The notes below the pieces were generated by a model that ran no database searches, was not told where the DNA came from, and was given only the letters and a program-made list of their open reading frames with translations. Positions 57,089 through 64,000 of a stretch of 64,000 nucleotides of DNA are shown here, piece by piece (the first letter of the stretch is position 1; each line of letters begins with the position of its first letter). A program made the translations under genes and the position numbers. The stretch is from Clostridia bacterium (GTDB taxonomy: Bacteria > Bacillota > Clostridia > Oscillospirales > Acutalibacteraceae). The stretch lies in assembly GCA_017435665.1 (NCBI GenBank), contig JAFSEP010000050.1:1-64000 (forward strand), in the 5' to 3' direction.

Positions 57089-57805
57089 TCAGTTTTCGAT
57101 TTCAAACACCCCGTATTTCACTCGCAGACGGGTAAATTTATCTGTCATCGGCTTGTTTATGAAAAACAATATAATTCCCGTTGTGACGGCGTGTATGGCG
57201 TTATAAGGTATGCCTGAGGCAAATATACTCATAACCGATTCACGTGTGTAATCAGTTACAAACATCAGAACGGAGCAGGTATCTGCAATCAGTCCGTAAA
57301 CCCCAAAACAAAGAAGCGCTCCGGTTATACTGACAATCAGCTTATCCGTTCTGTATCTGCTTTTAGTGAATATCAGACCGCAGAAGAAGCCTACAAGTCC
57401 CATTCCCAACATCTGAAAGGGCGTGAACATACCCTGTCCGAAGATGAGATTTGAAACAAGCATAGAAAGACTTCCTGTCACAAAGCCCACGTTAGGCCCA
57501 AAGGCAATAGCCGTAACGATAACGATTGCGCAGGTGGGCTTAAACTGAGGCACAAAGGCAAAAACAGCTCTTGATGCTACCGCAAGGGCTATCATCATAG
57601 AAACAATCACTATTTCGCTTGACTTGATTTTTCGATTTTCGAAGAACACGAAAAAAGGGATAACAGACAGAAGGATTATTATAACTGCAGGTATATAATA
57701 GCTTCTGCTATCAAGATATTTCGCAGAAAGCATCAGGGTAAGCGGAGCAAGGACGAGAAAGAGCAGAACAGACAGTATTGTCAGCCTTGCTGATTTGCTT
57801 TGCAC
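57089..57805 (-). CDS. ECF transporter S component (CbrT-like, corrinoid)
   Basis: A 238-residue membrane protein with ~7 helices; the segment FKPTCAIVIVTAIAFGPNVGFVTGSLSMLVSNLIFGQGMFTPFQMLGMGLVGFFCG is typical of ECF substrate-binding subunits, especially the cobalamin-linked CbrT group. The start is GTG 57805, with AGGTG eight bases upstream, overlapping the ATPase gene by 25 bases. With the upstream cobalamin riboswitch, its substrate is very likely cobalamin or another corrinoid. It is third in ecfT-ecfA'A-S, an order reversed from the usual A-A'-T. Confidence 0.85.
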   Translation of the reverse strand: MQSKSARLTILSVLLFLVLAPLTLMLSAKYLDSRSYYIPAVIIILLSVIPFFVFFENRKIKSSEIVIVSMMIALAVASRAVFAFVPQFKPTCAIVIVTAIAFGPNVGFVTGSLSMLVSNLIFGQGMFTPFQMLGMGLVGFFCGLIFTKSRYRTDKLIVSITGALLCFGVYGLIADTCSVLMFVTDYTRESVMSIFASGIPYNAIHAVTTGIILFFINKPMTDKFTRLRVKYGVFEIEN

Positions 57806-59454
57806 AGCTCAAGCACCTGCCTTTCCGTTACTGCAAGAGGGAAAATCTCCCTTGCAATTTTGTTTGCGGCAGTTGTGTAAAAATAATTGTGTGCAAAAAA
57901 GTCATATCTGTTTTTCTGCAAAGCACACATACCATCAAAAATCATTGCACATTCGTCGCAGTATTCAGCGCAAAATTCAGTATCGTGGGAAACCATTATA
58001 ACGGTGACTCCCCTTTTGCAAAGCTCTTTGATTTTAAGAGCAAAGCGATTTTTAAAAAGGTTATCCATACCCTTTGTAGGCTCATCGAGGAAAAGGATTT
58101 TCGGATTCCTGAGAAGAACAAGAGCAAGTGCGGCCCTTTGCATTTCGCCGCCGCTTATGTCGTAAGGATGTCTGTCAAGCAAGCCTTCAATTTCGGTAAA
58201 ACGGGAAACCTCTGCAATAAGGTTTTCTTTTTCTTCCTTGTTTTTATTTTCATATTTAAGTATATTTTCAAGGTCCTCCCTGACGGTATTTCCTGCAAAA
58301 AGACTCTCACACTTCTGGGGAAGAACACTCACCGTCCCGTTATACAGCTCGCTTCGCTTGTATTTCTTCAGGCTTCTCCCAAGGATGTTTATTTTTCCTG
58401 ATTTGCTTTCCAGAATACCACTCATAAGAGAAAGTGCAGTTGTTTTCCCTGCGGCGTTTGCCCCCATAAGAGCAAAGAAGCTCCCCTTTTTTACAGTAAG
58501 GTTAAGTCCCTTGAGAACGTATCCGCTGTTATCGTATGCGTAGCACAGATTTTTCACCTCAAGAGCAGTCTCATCGCTGACGCACAATGCTTTTTCTCTT
58601 TCAGGCACCGTTATTTCAGGCTCGTATCCGACAAGAGAAACAAGCATTCTCTGCCCCTGAGCTACGGTAAGAGGTGCCTTCCCATCAAGAGAAAGTGAAG
58701 CGTGAAGCCTCATCTGCACCGGCATTGAACGGTTCACAAATTCATTGGACAGAAAAAGCTCTGTTGAGACAAGCTCGGGAGACGTATCGGAAATTATCTC
58801 TCCCTCTTCAAGAACAATTACTCTGTCGGCAGCGGGGATAACGTTTTCAAGCCTATGCTCGGTTAATATTACTGTCATACCGTTTTCCCTGCACAGCCTG
58901 CGGGCCGTGTCAAGGAAGGTCTGTGCAGCCATAGGGTCAAGCTGAGACGTAGGCTCATCAAGTATTATTACCTTGGGATGCATAGCAACCAGACCTGCAA
59001 GGCAGACAAGCTGCTTCTGTCCCCCTGAAAGCTCGCTTATTTTCTTATCAATTATTCCCTCAAGGGAAAAATATGCCGACAGCTCGGCTATACGCAGTCT
59101 TATAAGCTTACTGCTGAGACCTAAGTTTTCAAGTCCGAAGGCCAGCTCCGAGCGTACACTGTGGGTTACTGCCTGATATTCGGTATTCTGCAATAAAAAC
59201 CCGATTTTTTCAGCTGAGTCTCTGAGAGAAAAATCCTCGGCACCTTTGCCGAAAAAGCTGATTATCCCCTCTGTTTTTCCTTTAGGAGAAAGCTCAGGCT
59301 TGAGCATACGCAGCAAAGTTGATTTACCGCTTCCCGATTTGCCGCATACGACAATAAACTCTCCCTGATTTATTTCAAGGCTTATATTGCTGAGTGCTTT
59401 GTTTTCCTGACCGGGATAAGAAAAACTCAGCTTTTCAATTTTGAAATTGACCAT
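57781..59454 (-). CDS. ECF transporter fused ATPase (EcfA'A)
   Basis: A 557-residue protein with two ABC domains. The first has Walker A GKSGSGKST (~37-45), LSGGQKQ and IILDEPTSQLDP; the second has GANAAGKTTALS (~330), ISGGEMQR and ILFLDEPTKGMD. So both A and A' subunits are joined in one chain, as is common in dedicated ECF systems. GGGAGG precedes ATG 59454. The gene overlaps ecfT by 28 bases and the S-component gene by 25. It powers corrinoid uptake together with EcfT and the S component. Confidence 0.93.
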   Translation of the reverse strand: MVNFKIEKLSFSYPGQENKALSNISLEINQGEFIVVCGKSGSGKSTLLRMLKPELSPKGKTEGIISFFGKGAEDFSLRDSAEKIGFLLQNTEYQAVTHSVRSELAFGLENLGLSSKLIRLRIAELSAYFSLEGIIDKKISELSGGQKQLVCLAGLVAMHPKVIILDEPTSQLDPMAAQTFLDTARRLCRENGMTVILTEHRLENVIPAADRVIVLEEGEIISDTSPELVSTELFLSNEFVNRSMPVQMRLHASLSLDGKAPLTVAQGQRMLVSLVGYEPEITVPEREKALCVSDETALEVKNLCYAYDNSGYVLKGLNLTVKKGSFFALMGANAAGKTTALSLMSGILESKSGKINILGRSLKKYKRSELYNGTVSVLPQKCESLFAGNTVREDLENILKYENKNKEEKENLIAEVSRFTEIEGLLDRHPYDISGGEMQRAALALVLLRNPKILFLDEPTKGMDNLFKNRFALKIKELCKRGVTVIMVSHDTEFCAEYCDECAMIFDGMCALQKNRYDFFAHNYFYTTAANKIAREIFPLAVTERQVLELCKANQQG

Positions 59455-60308
59455 TTTCTTTCCTCCCTTAAATCAGTTATTATCGGTAAAAGCATTATAA
59501 ATGCCAAAAACAGCATCAATACAAGTGAGAAAGCATCAGGTAAGTCTATCTCTGTTTTCGGGTTATATGACGCCGTAAGCGAAGAATTCACAAACATACC
59601 CGCTATGGTTGCAAAAACTGAAAGTATAAGCACGGCAGCATCCCTTACGGAAAAAACATAGCTGTTATATGAGGTTCTGCCCCTGAGACCGTAGCCTCTT
59701 GCACTCATTGAATCGGAGGTATCTATTCCCCTTTCCAGCGTCCATGAAACCAATACAGACAGCCTTCTTGCAGTGCTTCTCAATCTTCCTCTCAGTTTCC
59801 CCGACTCCGTTGCGATGCCTATTCCTCTTTCGGCATTGGCAATATCTTCAGATTGGGCTCTGATAAGAGGAATAAAGCGAAGAACCATTGAAACCACAAG
59901 AGCAAGCTTAGGCGATACTCTGCCGAAAAGATATATAATCTTGTCTCCCGTCACTATTTCGTTAAAGCAGTCAAGCCAAAGCAAGGTCGCCGTTGTCTTT
60001 ACGGAAAAAATCAGACCGTAAATCAAGGACTCAAGAGTAAAGTCAATTCCCCTGATTTCAAAAAGAACCGTCACGCCGTAGTGACTGAAAAGAAAGTTAA
60101 AAAGAGCTATGAGAACCGAAAGAGGCAGTAAAGCAGTAAAAAAATACGAAACCACTCTTTTCCCTCTCAGCTTCACGTCATATATAAATGCGCAAAAAAA
60201 GCTGATACCAAGCAGAAGCGGATGTGAGGTCAGCATACTGAAAACAAAGGTAAACACAAAAAACACGAAGGTCGATGCAGGGTGCATACCCTTGAAGCCT
60301 GTTCCCAT
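59427..60308 (-). CDS. ECF transporter transmembrane subunit EcfT (CbiQ-like)
   Basis: A 293-residue CbiQ/EcfT protein with about six helices and the coupling motif in LRGRLRSTARRLSVLVSWTLERGIDTSDSMSARGYGLRGRTSY, which includes the second ARG signature that contacts the ATPases. ATG 60308 has AAGGAG upstream. A longer frame to 60359 would begin inside the terminator hairpin and is discarded. It is first in the riboswitch-controlled ECF operon. Confidence 0.92.
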   Translation of the reverse strand: MGTGFKGMHPASTFVFFVFTFVFSMLTSHPLLLGISFFCAFIYDVKLRGKRVVSYFFTALLPLSVLIALFNFLFSHYGVTVLFEIRGIDFTLESLIYGLIFSVKTTATLLWLDCFNEIVTGDKIIYLFGRVSPKLALVVSMVLRFIPLIRAQSEDIANAERGIGIATESGKLRGRLRSTARRLSVLVSWTLERGIDTSDSMSARGYGLRGRTSYNSYVFSVRDAAVLILSVFATIAGMFVNSSLTASYNPKTEIDLPDAFSLVLMLFLAFIMLLPIITDLREERKWSISKLKS

Positions 60309-60336
60309 TTTCTTTCTCCTTTCTTTTAAAAATCCC

Positions 60337-60372
60337 GAAAAAATAACGTCCTCTTCCAAAAGGAAAAGGACG
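60337..60372 (-). terminator. Riboswitch-controlled terminator before ecfT
   Basis: CGTCCTCTTCC (60347-60357), loop AAAA, GGAAAAGGACG (60362-60372): 11 positions with one mismatch. In the transcript TTATTTTTTC follows, so it is a rho-independent terminator between riboswitch and gene. Confidence 0.8.
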
Positions 60373-60401
60373 CTCCGATAACCGAAAAACGTTATACGTC
60401 A

Positions 60402-60526
60402 CACTCTTCCTTACCCAAAAGTGATTTACGACTTTATTGCGCAGGCATTCCGACTGACAGCTCACGGCTGATAACGGCAATGGCGGTTGCTCAGGATTCT
60501 CACCTGATTTCCCTGACAGCAATAAA
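60402..60526 (-). promoter_or_regulatory. Cobalamin riboswitch (copy 2, before the ECF operon)
   Basis: The core has GGGAAATC, AGGTGAGAATCC, GAGCAACCGCC and the B12 box AGTCGGAATGCCTGC (60456-60442), closed by TTATTGC/GCAATAA (60525-60519 with 60440-60434), plus a P13 hairpin with the loop GGGTAAGG at 60402-60425. It lies right behind a perfect promoter and before a terminator and ecfT, so corrinoid bound to it should stop transcription. Confidence 0.92.
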
Positions 60527-60550
60527 TACTTTTATTCTATTTCAATGGGC

Positions 60551-60579
60551 ATTATAATATATTTTTCAGCCCTTGTCAA
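60551..60579 (-). promoter_or_regulatory. Perfect promoter of the ECF operon
   Basis: On the minus strand, TTGACA (60579-60574), 17-bp spacer, TATAAT (60556-60551), both exact, just upstream of riboswitch copy 2. Confidence 0.88.
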
Positions 60580-60582
60580 TGT

Positions 60583-61482
60583 TTAATCCGCAAAATCGTG
60601 CTCACTCTTAAACACATCTGCAACCTCGGAAATTGTCATAAATGCATGGGGATCCGTAGCGTGAACAAGATTCTTCATTCTTGATATCTGGAAACGGTTT
60701 ACCACAAAGTATATAACCGTTTTATCCGCATTTGAGTATCCGCCTTTTGCAGGAATTATGGTCGTGCCACTCTCAAAGGCTTTCACAAGCACAGCGCTCA
60801 CCTCATCGGGTTTCTCTGTTATTATCATAACACCCTTTGAACGGTCAAAGCCTTCAACAATAAAGTCAACCGTTTTAAGTGCAGCACCGTATGTCACTAT
60901 TGAATAAAGAGGTAAAATCCAGCTTTTTATCACGAAGCCTGAAATCACATACAGAACCACATTGTAAATCATAACAAATGTGCCCACGGTTATTCCCAGC
61001 TTCTTTGCAAACACCACTGCCATAACCTCAATTCCGTCAATCGCTCCGCCGAAACGAATTGTGAGACCGCTTCCCACACCCGAAATCATTCCACCGAATA
61101 AAGCACACAGAAGAAGGTCGTCACCTGCAAGGGGTGAAGCAATACTTACATCAATAGGAAGAACATCAGTTATCAGCCATGCAGAAAGAGAATATATGCT
61201 TACTGCGTAAAGTGAATATACGGTAAAAGCCAAGCCCTGCTTCTTATAACCGAATATAAACAGAGGTACATTCAGTATAACGAGAAAAACCGACAATGTG
61301 AGCTGTTCGGGGGTTATCTGAGAAAGAAGCATTGAAGTTCCCGAAATACCGCTGTCATAGAGCTTCACCGGAGCAAGGAAAACCGTTACTCCGAAAGCAT
61401 TTATCATACCTGCCAGAAGCAGAAAAATAAAATTCTGCCACCTGAGAGTTTTTATTTCATTAAGTATTTTTTCTTTTCTCAT
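60583..61482 (-). CDS. YitT family membrane protein
   Basis: The 299 residues have the YitT_membrane (DUF161) repeats in an N-terminal block of ~5 helices (NAFGVTVFLAPVKLYDSGISGTSMLLSQIT, IRFGGAIDGIEVMAVVFAKKLGITVGTFVMIYN) and the cytosolic DUF2179 domain (KGVMIITEKPDEVSAVLVKAF, GGYSNADKTVIYFVVNRFQISRMKNLVHATDPHAFMTISEVADVFKSEH). The family role is not known. It lies just ahead of the ECF promoter on the same strand, with no visible own terminator. Confidence 0.9.
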   Translation of the reverse strand: MRKEKILNEIKTLRWQNFIFLLLAGMINAFGVTVFLAPVKLYDSGISGTSMLLSQITPEQLTLSVFLVILNVPLFIFGYKKQGLAFTVYSLYAVSIYSLSAWLITDVLPIDVSIASPLAGDDLLLCALFGGMISGVGSGLTIRFGGAIDGIEVMAVVFAKKLGITVGTFVMIYNVVLYVISGFVIKSWILPLYSIVTYGAALKTVDFIVEGFDRSKGVMIITEKPDEVSAVLVKAFESGTTIIPAKGGYSNADKTVIYFVVNRFQISRMKNLVHATDPHAFMTISEVADVFKSEHDFAD

Positions 61483-61525
61483 ACAACCACCTTCTCATAT
61501 TGTAAATATCTGATTATTAAGCACT

Positions 61526-62476
61526 TTAGTCACCGTTACGAATATAACTGATATAATCGTCATAAAGCCTTACGGAATCGGGATGACCGGCAAAGGACTG
61601 AGATACTGACGGGTTCATAATACCCGGATACTGATAGCACAGTATTTTATCTGCATATGGTGCCACATTCTCAATCTGCTTCTTCACCCTCTCAAAAGGT
61701 GCAGGTATCAGCGCACTTTTATAAACCATACCCTCGAAATCAAAAAGCTCAATATCTGCCCAAAGCTCAGAACGGCCTGCTTTATCGTGAGCTATTCTCA
61801 GCTTTTCAAAGATACGCTTTGTTCTGTCTACCTTTGTTTTTTTCACACCTACCTCATCCTGATAAGCAATAAAATCCACGTCAAGCTCCTCGAGTGTATG
61901 TATAAATCTGCTGTTTGCAAGTGCGAGATTTGTTCCGTAAGGAGCAATCAGAGTTTTCTTTTCGGGTGTAAGCTCATGACAACGGGCAGAACAAAGATTT
62001 ACATATTTAACAAAATCCTTTGAAAAATTCAGAATAATACAGGTTTCATCAGGAAAATACCAACCGTAAAAGCTCGGATGATGAGCATAAAGAGCAGTAA
62101 GCTCATCCATAGCTCTGAAGGAACGGTCAATTACCTCACGGCTTCTGATATTCTGTCCTGCTTTCGTCCAGTCTCCGTAAAACCCGTTTCCGAGAAACAC
62201 CTTTAAACCGCATTTATCCGCTTCATCAAGGACTTCTTCAATAGGATCTTTACAGGGCATATCGGCAAAGGGAAAGACTGAGGAATTGAAATAACACCTG
62301 TCATAGAGCGCAGTTGCCATTATAACAATATACTCCATACCGGTTTGCGAAATCTCCCTTATCTTACGTCTCCAGTCATCTGCCTGAAACCCTTCAAGAG
62401 CCGGGTTCCAATACTTTCCTTCAGCAGTATTATGATGTCTGAATTCAAAAAAGGTACCGTTTATTTTTGCGTTCAT
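61526..62476 (-). CDS. DUF4434 domain protein (TIM-barrel, glycosidase-like)
   Basis: The 316 residues match the DUF4434 family: NGTFFEFRHHNTAEGKYWNPALEGFQADDWRRKIREISQTGMEYIVIM at the start, SFYGWYFPDETCI and LWADIELFDFEGMVYKSAL later, where the acids resemble glycosidase catalytic positions. No signal peptide is present. ATG 62476 is chosen over the GTG one codon earlier; GGAGG precedes both. It lies 104 bases after an MFS gene, with a hairpin in between, and may act on something that transporter imports. Catalysis is not shown. Confidence 0.72.
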   Translation of the reverse strand: MNAKINGTFFEFRHHNTAEGKYWNPALEGFQADDWRRKIREISQTGMEYIVIMATALYDRCYFNSSVFPFADMPCKDPIEEVLDEADKCGLKVFLGNGFYGDWTKAGQNIRSREVIDRSFRAMDELTALYAHHPSFYGWYFPDETCIILNFSKDFVKYVNLCSARCHELTPEKKTLIAPYGTNLALANSRFIHTLEELDVDFIAYQDEVGVKKTKVDRTKRIFEKLRIAHDKAGRSELWADIELFDFEGMVYKSALIPAPFERVKKQIENVAPYADKILCYQYPGIMNPSVSQSFAGHPDSVRLYDDYISYIRNGD

Positions 62477-62544
62477 CACCGTTGACCTCCGTAAAACATA
62501 TATCTGTGTTCCATTATAGCATATTCACGCTGTTAAAACAAGAA

Positions 62545-62573
62545 GACGGTACCTCCTTGTCAGAAGCACCGTC
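62545..62573 (-). terminator. Hairpin after the MFS gene
   Basis: GACGGT (62545-62550) pairs with ACCGTC (62568-62573), with further pairing inside. On the minus strand TTCTTGTTTT follows. Confidence 0.55.
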
Positions 62574-62580
62574 CCATAAT

Positions 62581-63987
62581 TTATTCTATTTCATCAAGGT
62601 TGACACCCTTTGTTTCTTTTACTCCCGAAGCGAGAATGATTGCCGCAGCAGCCACACAGGGAAGTGAAACAAGCAGACAGGTAAGCCATACAGGAAGCAC
62701 GAGCATACCCACTATTACGAGAATATATCCCACAGCGAGACCGATAATAACCAAAAGTCCCTCTGCACCCACAACGGAGGCTCTGATATCCGTAGGTACT
62801 TTTTCTGTCATCATAATATTCATATAGTCTCTGCCTATCCAGTAGCAGCCCTGATAAAGTCCGCAGAAACCGCCGATAAGATACGGATTCCAAAGGTTGT
62901 TTATACCCACTGCAAAAAGGATAAATCCCGTTATGCTCAGTATGCTTGCTCCGATAATCAGCCTTTTTCTTCCCAATGTATCGGCAATAAAGCCTGAGAA
63001 GAAGGTCAGCAGAGCATAAACAATGGGAAGAACAAACAACGACTTTGTTATGTCGGCTGTTGACATACCTGCAATATGCATTGATGATTCATAATAAAGT
63101 GCGATTGCAGGCATACCTGCATCAAAAATAATATGTGAAATTATAAGCTTCTTTGTATCCGGGCTTGCAAAGATGAACTTTACCGCATTGAATACGCCTG
63201 ACTGATTGCGCTGTGCCTTCTTTTCTTCTTTTTCCCTGAGCTTCTTTTCCAATCTCTCCTCATAGGGAATTGAGAGATAGTCAATTCTTTCTCTTATGAA
63301 AACCTTCGTATCCTTTGTAAGAAGGACAACCATTATCGCCGCAACAATACCTGCGATTGCGGGAGCTAGGAAGATTTTTCTCCACTGGGTTGCATCATCA
63401 CCCATAAGTATATTACGGAGCATGGGAATACATACCACGCCGAATATGCCCAAAGCCTTGAGCACGCTGTAAATTGCCGCCCTGAACTTATCCGGAGCTT
63501 CTTCGAGTATGTAGATTATCTGTATATCGTGACCGAAGAAGAAGCCTATAACCGCATACCCTAAAAGGAAAACAAGGTAATTGGGCAAAAAATAGATAAT
63601 AAGCAGACCGACGCTCATACCGAGAGTGGAAATTGCGAAAAGAGGCTTTCTGCCCCATTTATCGGCAAGTGCCTTATAGAAAGGCGTTATAATACCCAGC
63701 ACATAGCTGATAACGCTGACGGAGGTATGCAGAGAAAGGCCTTCCTCAAAGGTATAGAGCTTGCCCAGGAAGGGTCTGTTTACAAAAAACTCCGTGACAA
63801 AGGACGACTGAACCGAAACGGACAGATTACTTGTCACCTCGTCGATTATATTAACAAAAGCGATAATGAAAAGAAGAATTATAAAGTATGCGCCGCTTGT
63901 GCCTTTTGCTTCTTTCTTCCTGAGGGATGCAAGCTGTTTTTCTTCAAATTTTCTTGCAGCCAGAGCCTTTTTTTCAGTTGTTTTCAT
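62581..63987 (-). CDS. MFS transporter
   Basis: The 468-residue protein has 12 predicted helices, a basic start (MKTTEKKALAARKFEEKQLASLRKKEAKG), the MFS motif ADKWGRKPLFAISTLGMSVG after helix 2, and its repeat ADTLGRKRLIIGASI in the second half. A charged central loop (DYLSIPYEERLEKKLREKEEKKAQRNQ) separates the halves. It resembles sugar/metabolite:H+ symporter-type MFS carriers. Its substrate is unknown. The upstream region is outside the window; GGAGG lies just before the ATG. Confidence 0.85.
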   Translation of the reverse strand: MKTTEKKALAARKFEEKQLASLRKKEAKGTSGAYFIILLFIIAFVNIIDEVTSNLSVSVQSSFVTEFFVNRPFLGKLYTFEEGLSLHTSVSVISYVLGIITPFYKALADKWGRKPLFAISTLGMSVGLLIIYFLPNYLVFLLGYAVIGFFFGHDIQIIYILEEAPDKFRAAIYSVLKALGIFGVVCIPMLRNILMGDDATQWRKIFLAPAIAGIVAAIMVVLLTKDTKVFIRERIDYLSIPYEERLEKKLREKEEKKAQRNQSGVFNAVKFIFASPDTKKLIISHIIFDAGMPAIALYYESSMHIAGMSTADITKSLFVLPIVYALLTFFSGFIADTLGRKRLIIGASILSITGFILFAVGINNLWNPYLIGGFCGLYQGCYWIGRDYMNIMMTEKVPTDIRASVVGAEGLLVIIGLAVGYILVIVGMLVLPVWLTCLLVSLPCVAAAAIILASGVKETKGVNLDEIE

Positions 63988-64000
63988 ATGTTTCCTCCTG

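Noticed and set aside
60309-60359. An earlier ecfT start at 60359
   Set aside because: It would begin inside the riboswitch terminator hairpin and has no ribosome site; ATG 60308 has AAGGAG.

Overview
This 64 kb window looks like the chromosome of an anaerobic, endospore-forming Clostridia member, most likely a gut Oscillospiraceae/Ruminococcaceae-type organism. The evidence is moderate GC, AT-rich intergenic DNA with sigma-A promoters (several match TTGACA-N17-TATAAT exactly), strong AGGAGG ribosome sites, and sporulation-linked genes (a SipL-like SPOCS/LysM protein, a SpoIVFB-like M50 protease, a CwlD-like amidase, FtsK/SpoIIIE). Rex, YtrA-type GntR, YitT and ECF transport genes also fit. 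The species cannot be named from this sequence. I saw no rRNA, tRNA or CRISPR array, and no gene-free stretch longer than 300 bases.

Layout. 0-0.3 kb: the 3' end of a large serine recombinase abuts yajC where secD would be expected. 0.3-4.2 kb: queA-tgt-yajC, with asd divergent from overlapping promoters. 4.4-6.8 kb: a secreted leucine-rich-repeat protein and a divergent 65-residue HTH regulator around a perfect promoter whose spacer is a palindrome. 6.9-9.8 kb: argG-argH with upstream candidate ARG boxes. 9.8-11.7 kb: an AIM24-family gene and gapA. 12-16.6 kb: an unknown gene, then D-aspartate-ligase-like ATP-grasp, aspartate racemase and asparagine synthase genes, a likely D-Asx peptidoglycan cross-bridge set. 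16.7-18.3 kb: metal-binding lipoprotein and ATPase of a Zn/Mn ABC transporter without its permease. 18.4-27.9 kb: one long minus-strand operon (UppP-like, ftsK, ygiQ, ComEC-like hydrolase, DUF3006, amidase, radA, DUF6873-like). 28-33.6 kb: rex, lepB, rplS with a leader, two radical-SAM-linked genes, and an M50 protease with a small partner. 33.7-41.3 kb: a DUF5058-type membrane pair, ybaK, a sipL-like gene, and a GntR-controlled ABC transporter. 41.3-45 kb: fhs with a duplicated 3' end flanking a one-gene insert, and an AlaX editing protein. 45-48.8 kb: Na+-decarboxylase beta and gamma subunits, an HEYGH protein and a GPH sugar symporter. 48.9-52.2 kb: a BlaI/BlaR1-like pair with twin operators. 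52.2-53.9 kb: an ArsB/NhaD-type permease behind a structured leader.

53.9-60.6 kb holds the most coherent system: a corrinoid-uptake locus with two nearly identical cobalamin riboswitches. One lies between a perfect promoter and the ECF genes ecfT-ecfA'A-S component. The other lies between the S-component gene and three exported-protein genes: a beta-propeller, a DUF4430 (transcobalamin C-terminal-like) lipoprotein and a second DUF4430 protein. The likely meaning is a Gram-positive surface corrinoid-capture apparatus feeding an ECF transporter, shut off by B12. The window ends with yitT, a DUF4434 protein and an MFS transporter.

The most unusual items are the B12 locus, the 30-bp duplication of the fhs 3' end that keeps reading frame and stop on both sides of a small insert, the uncharacterised leader of the anion permease, and the palindrome-filled promoter near 6.57 kb.
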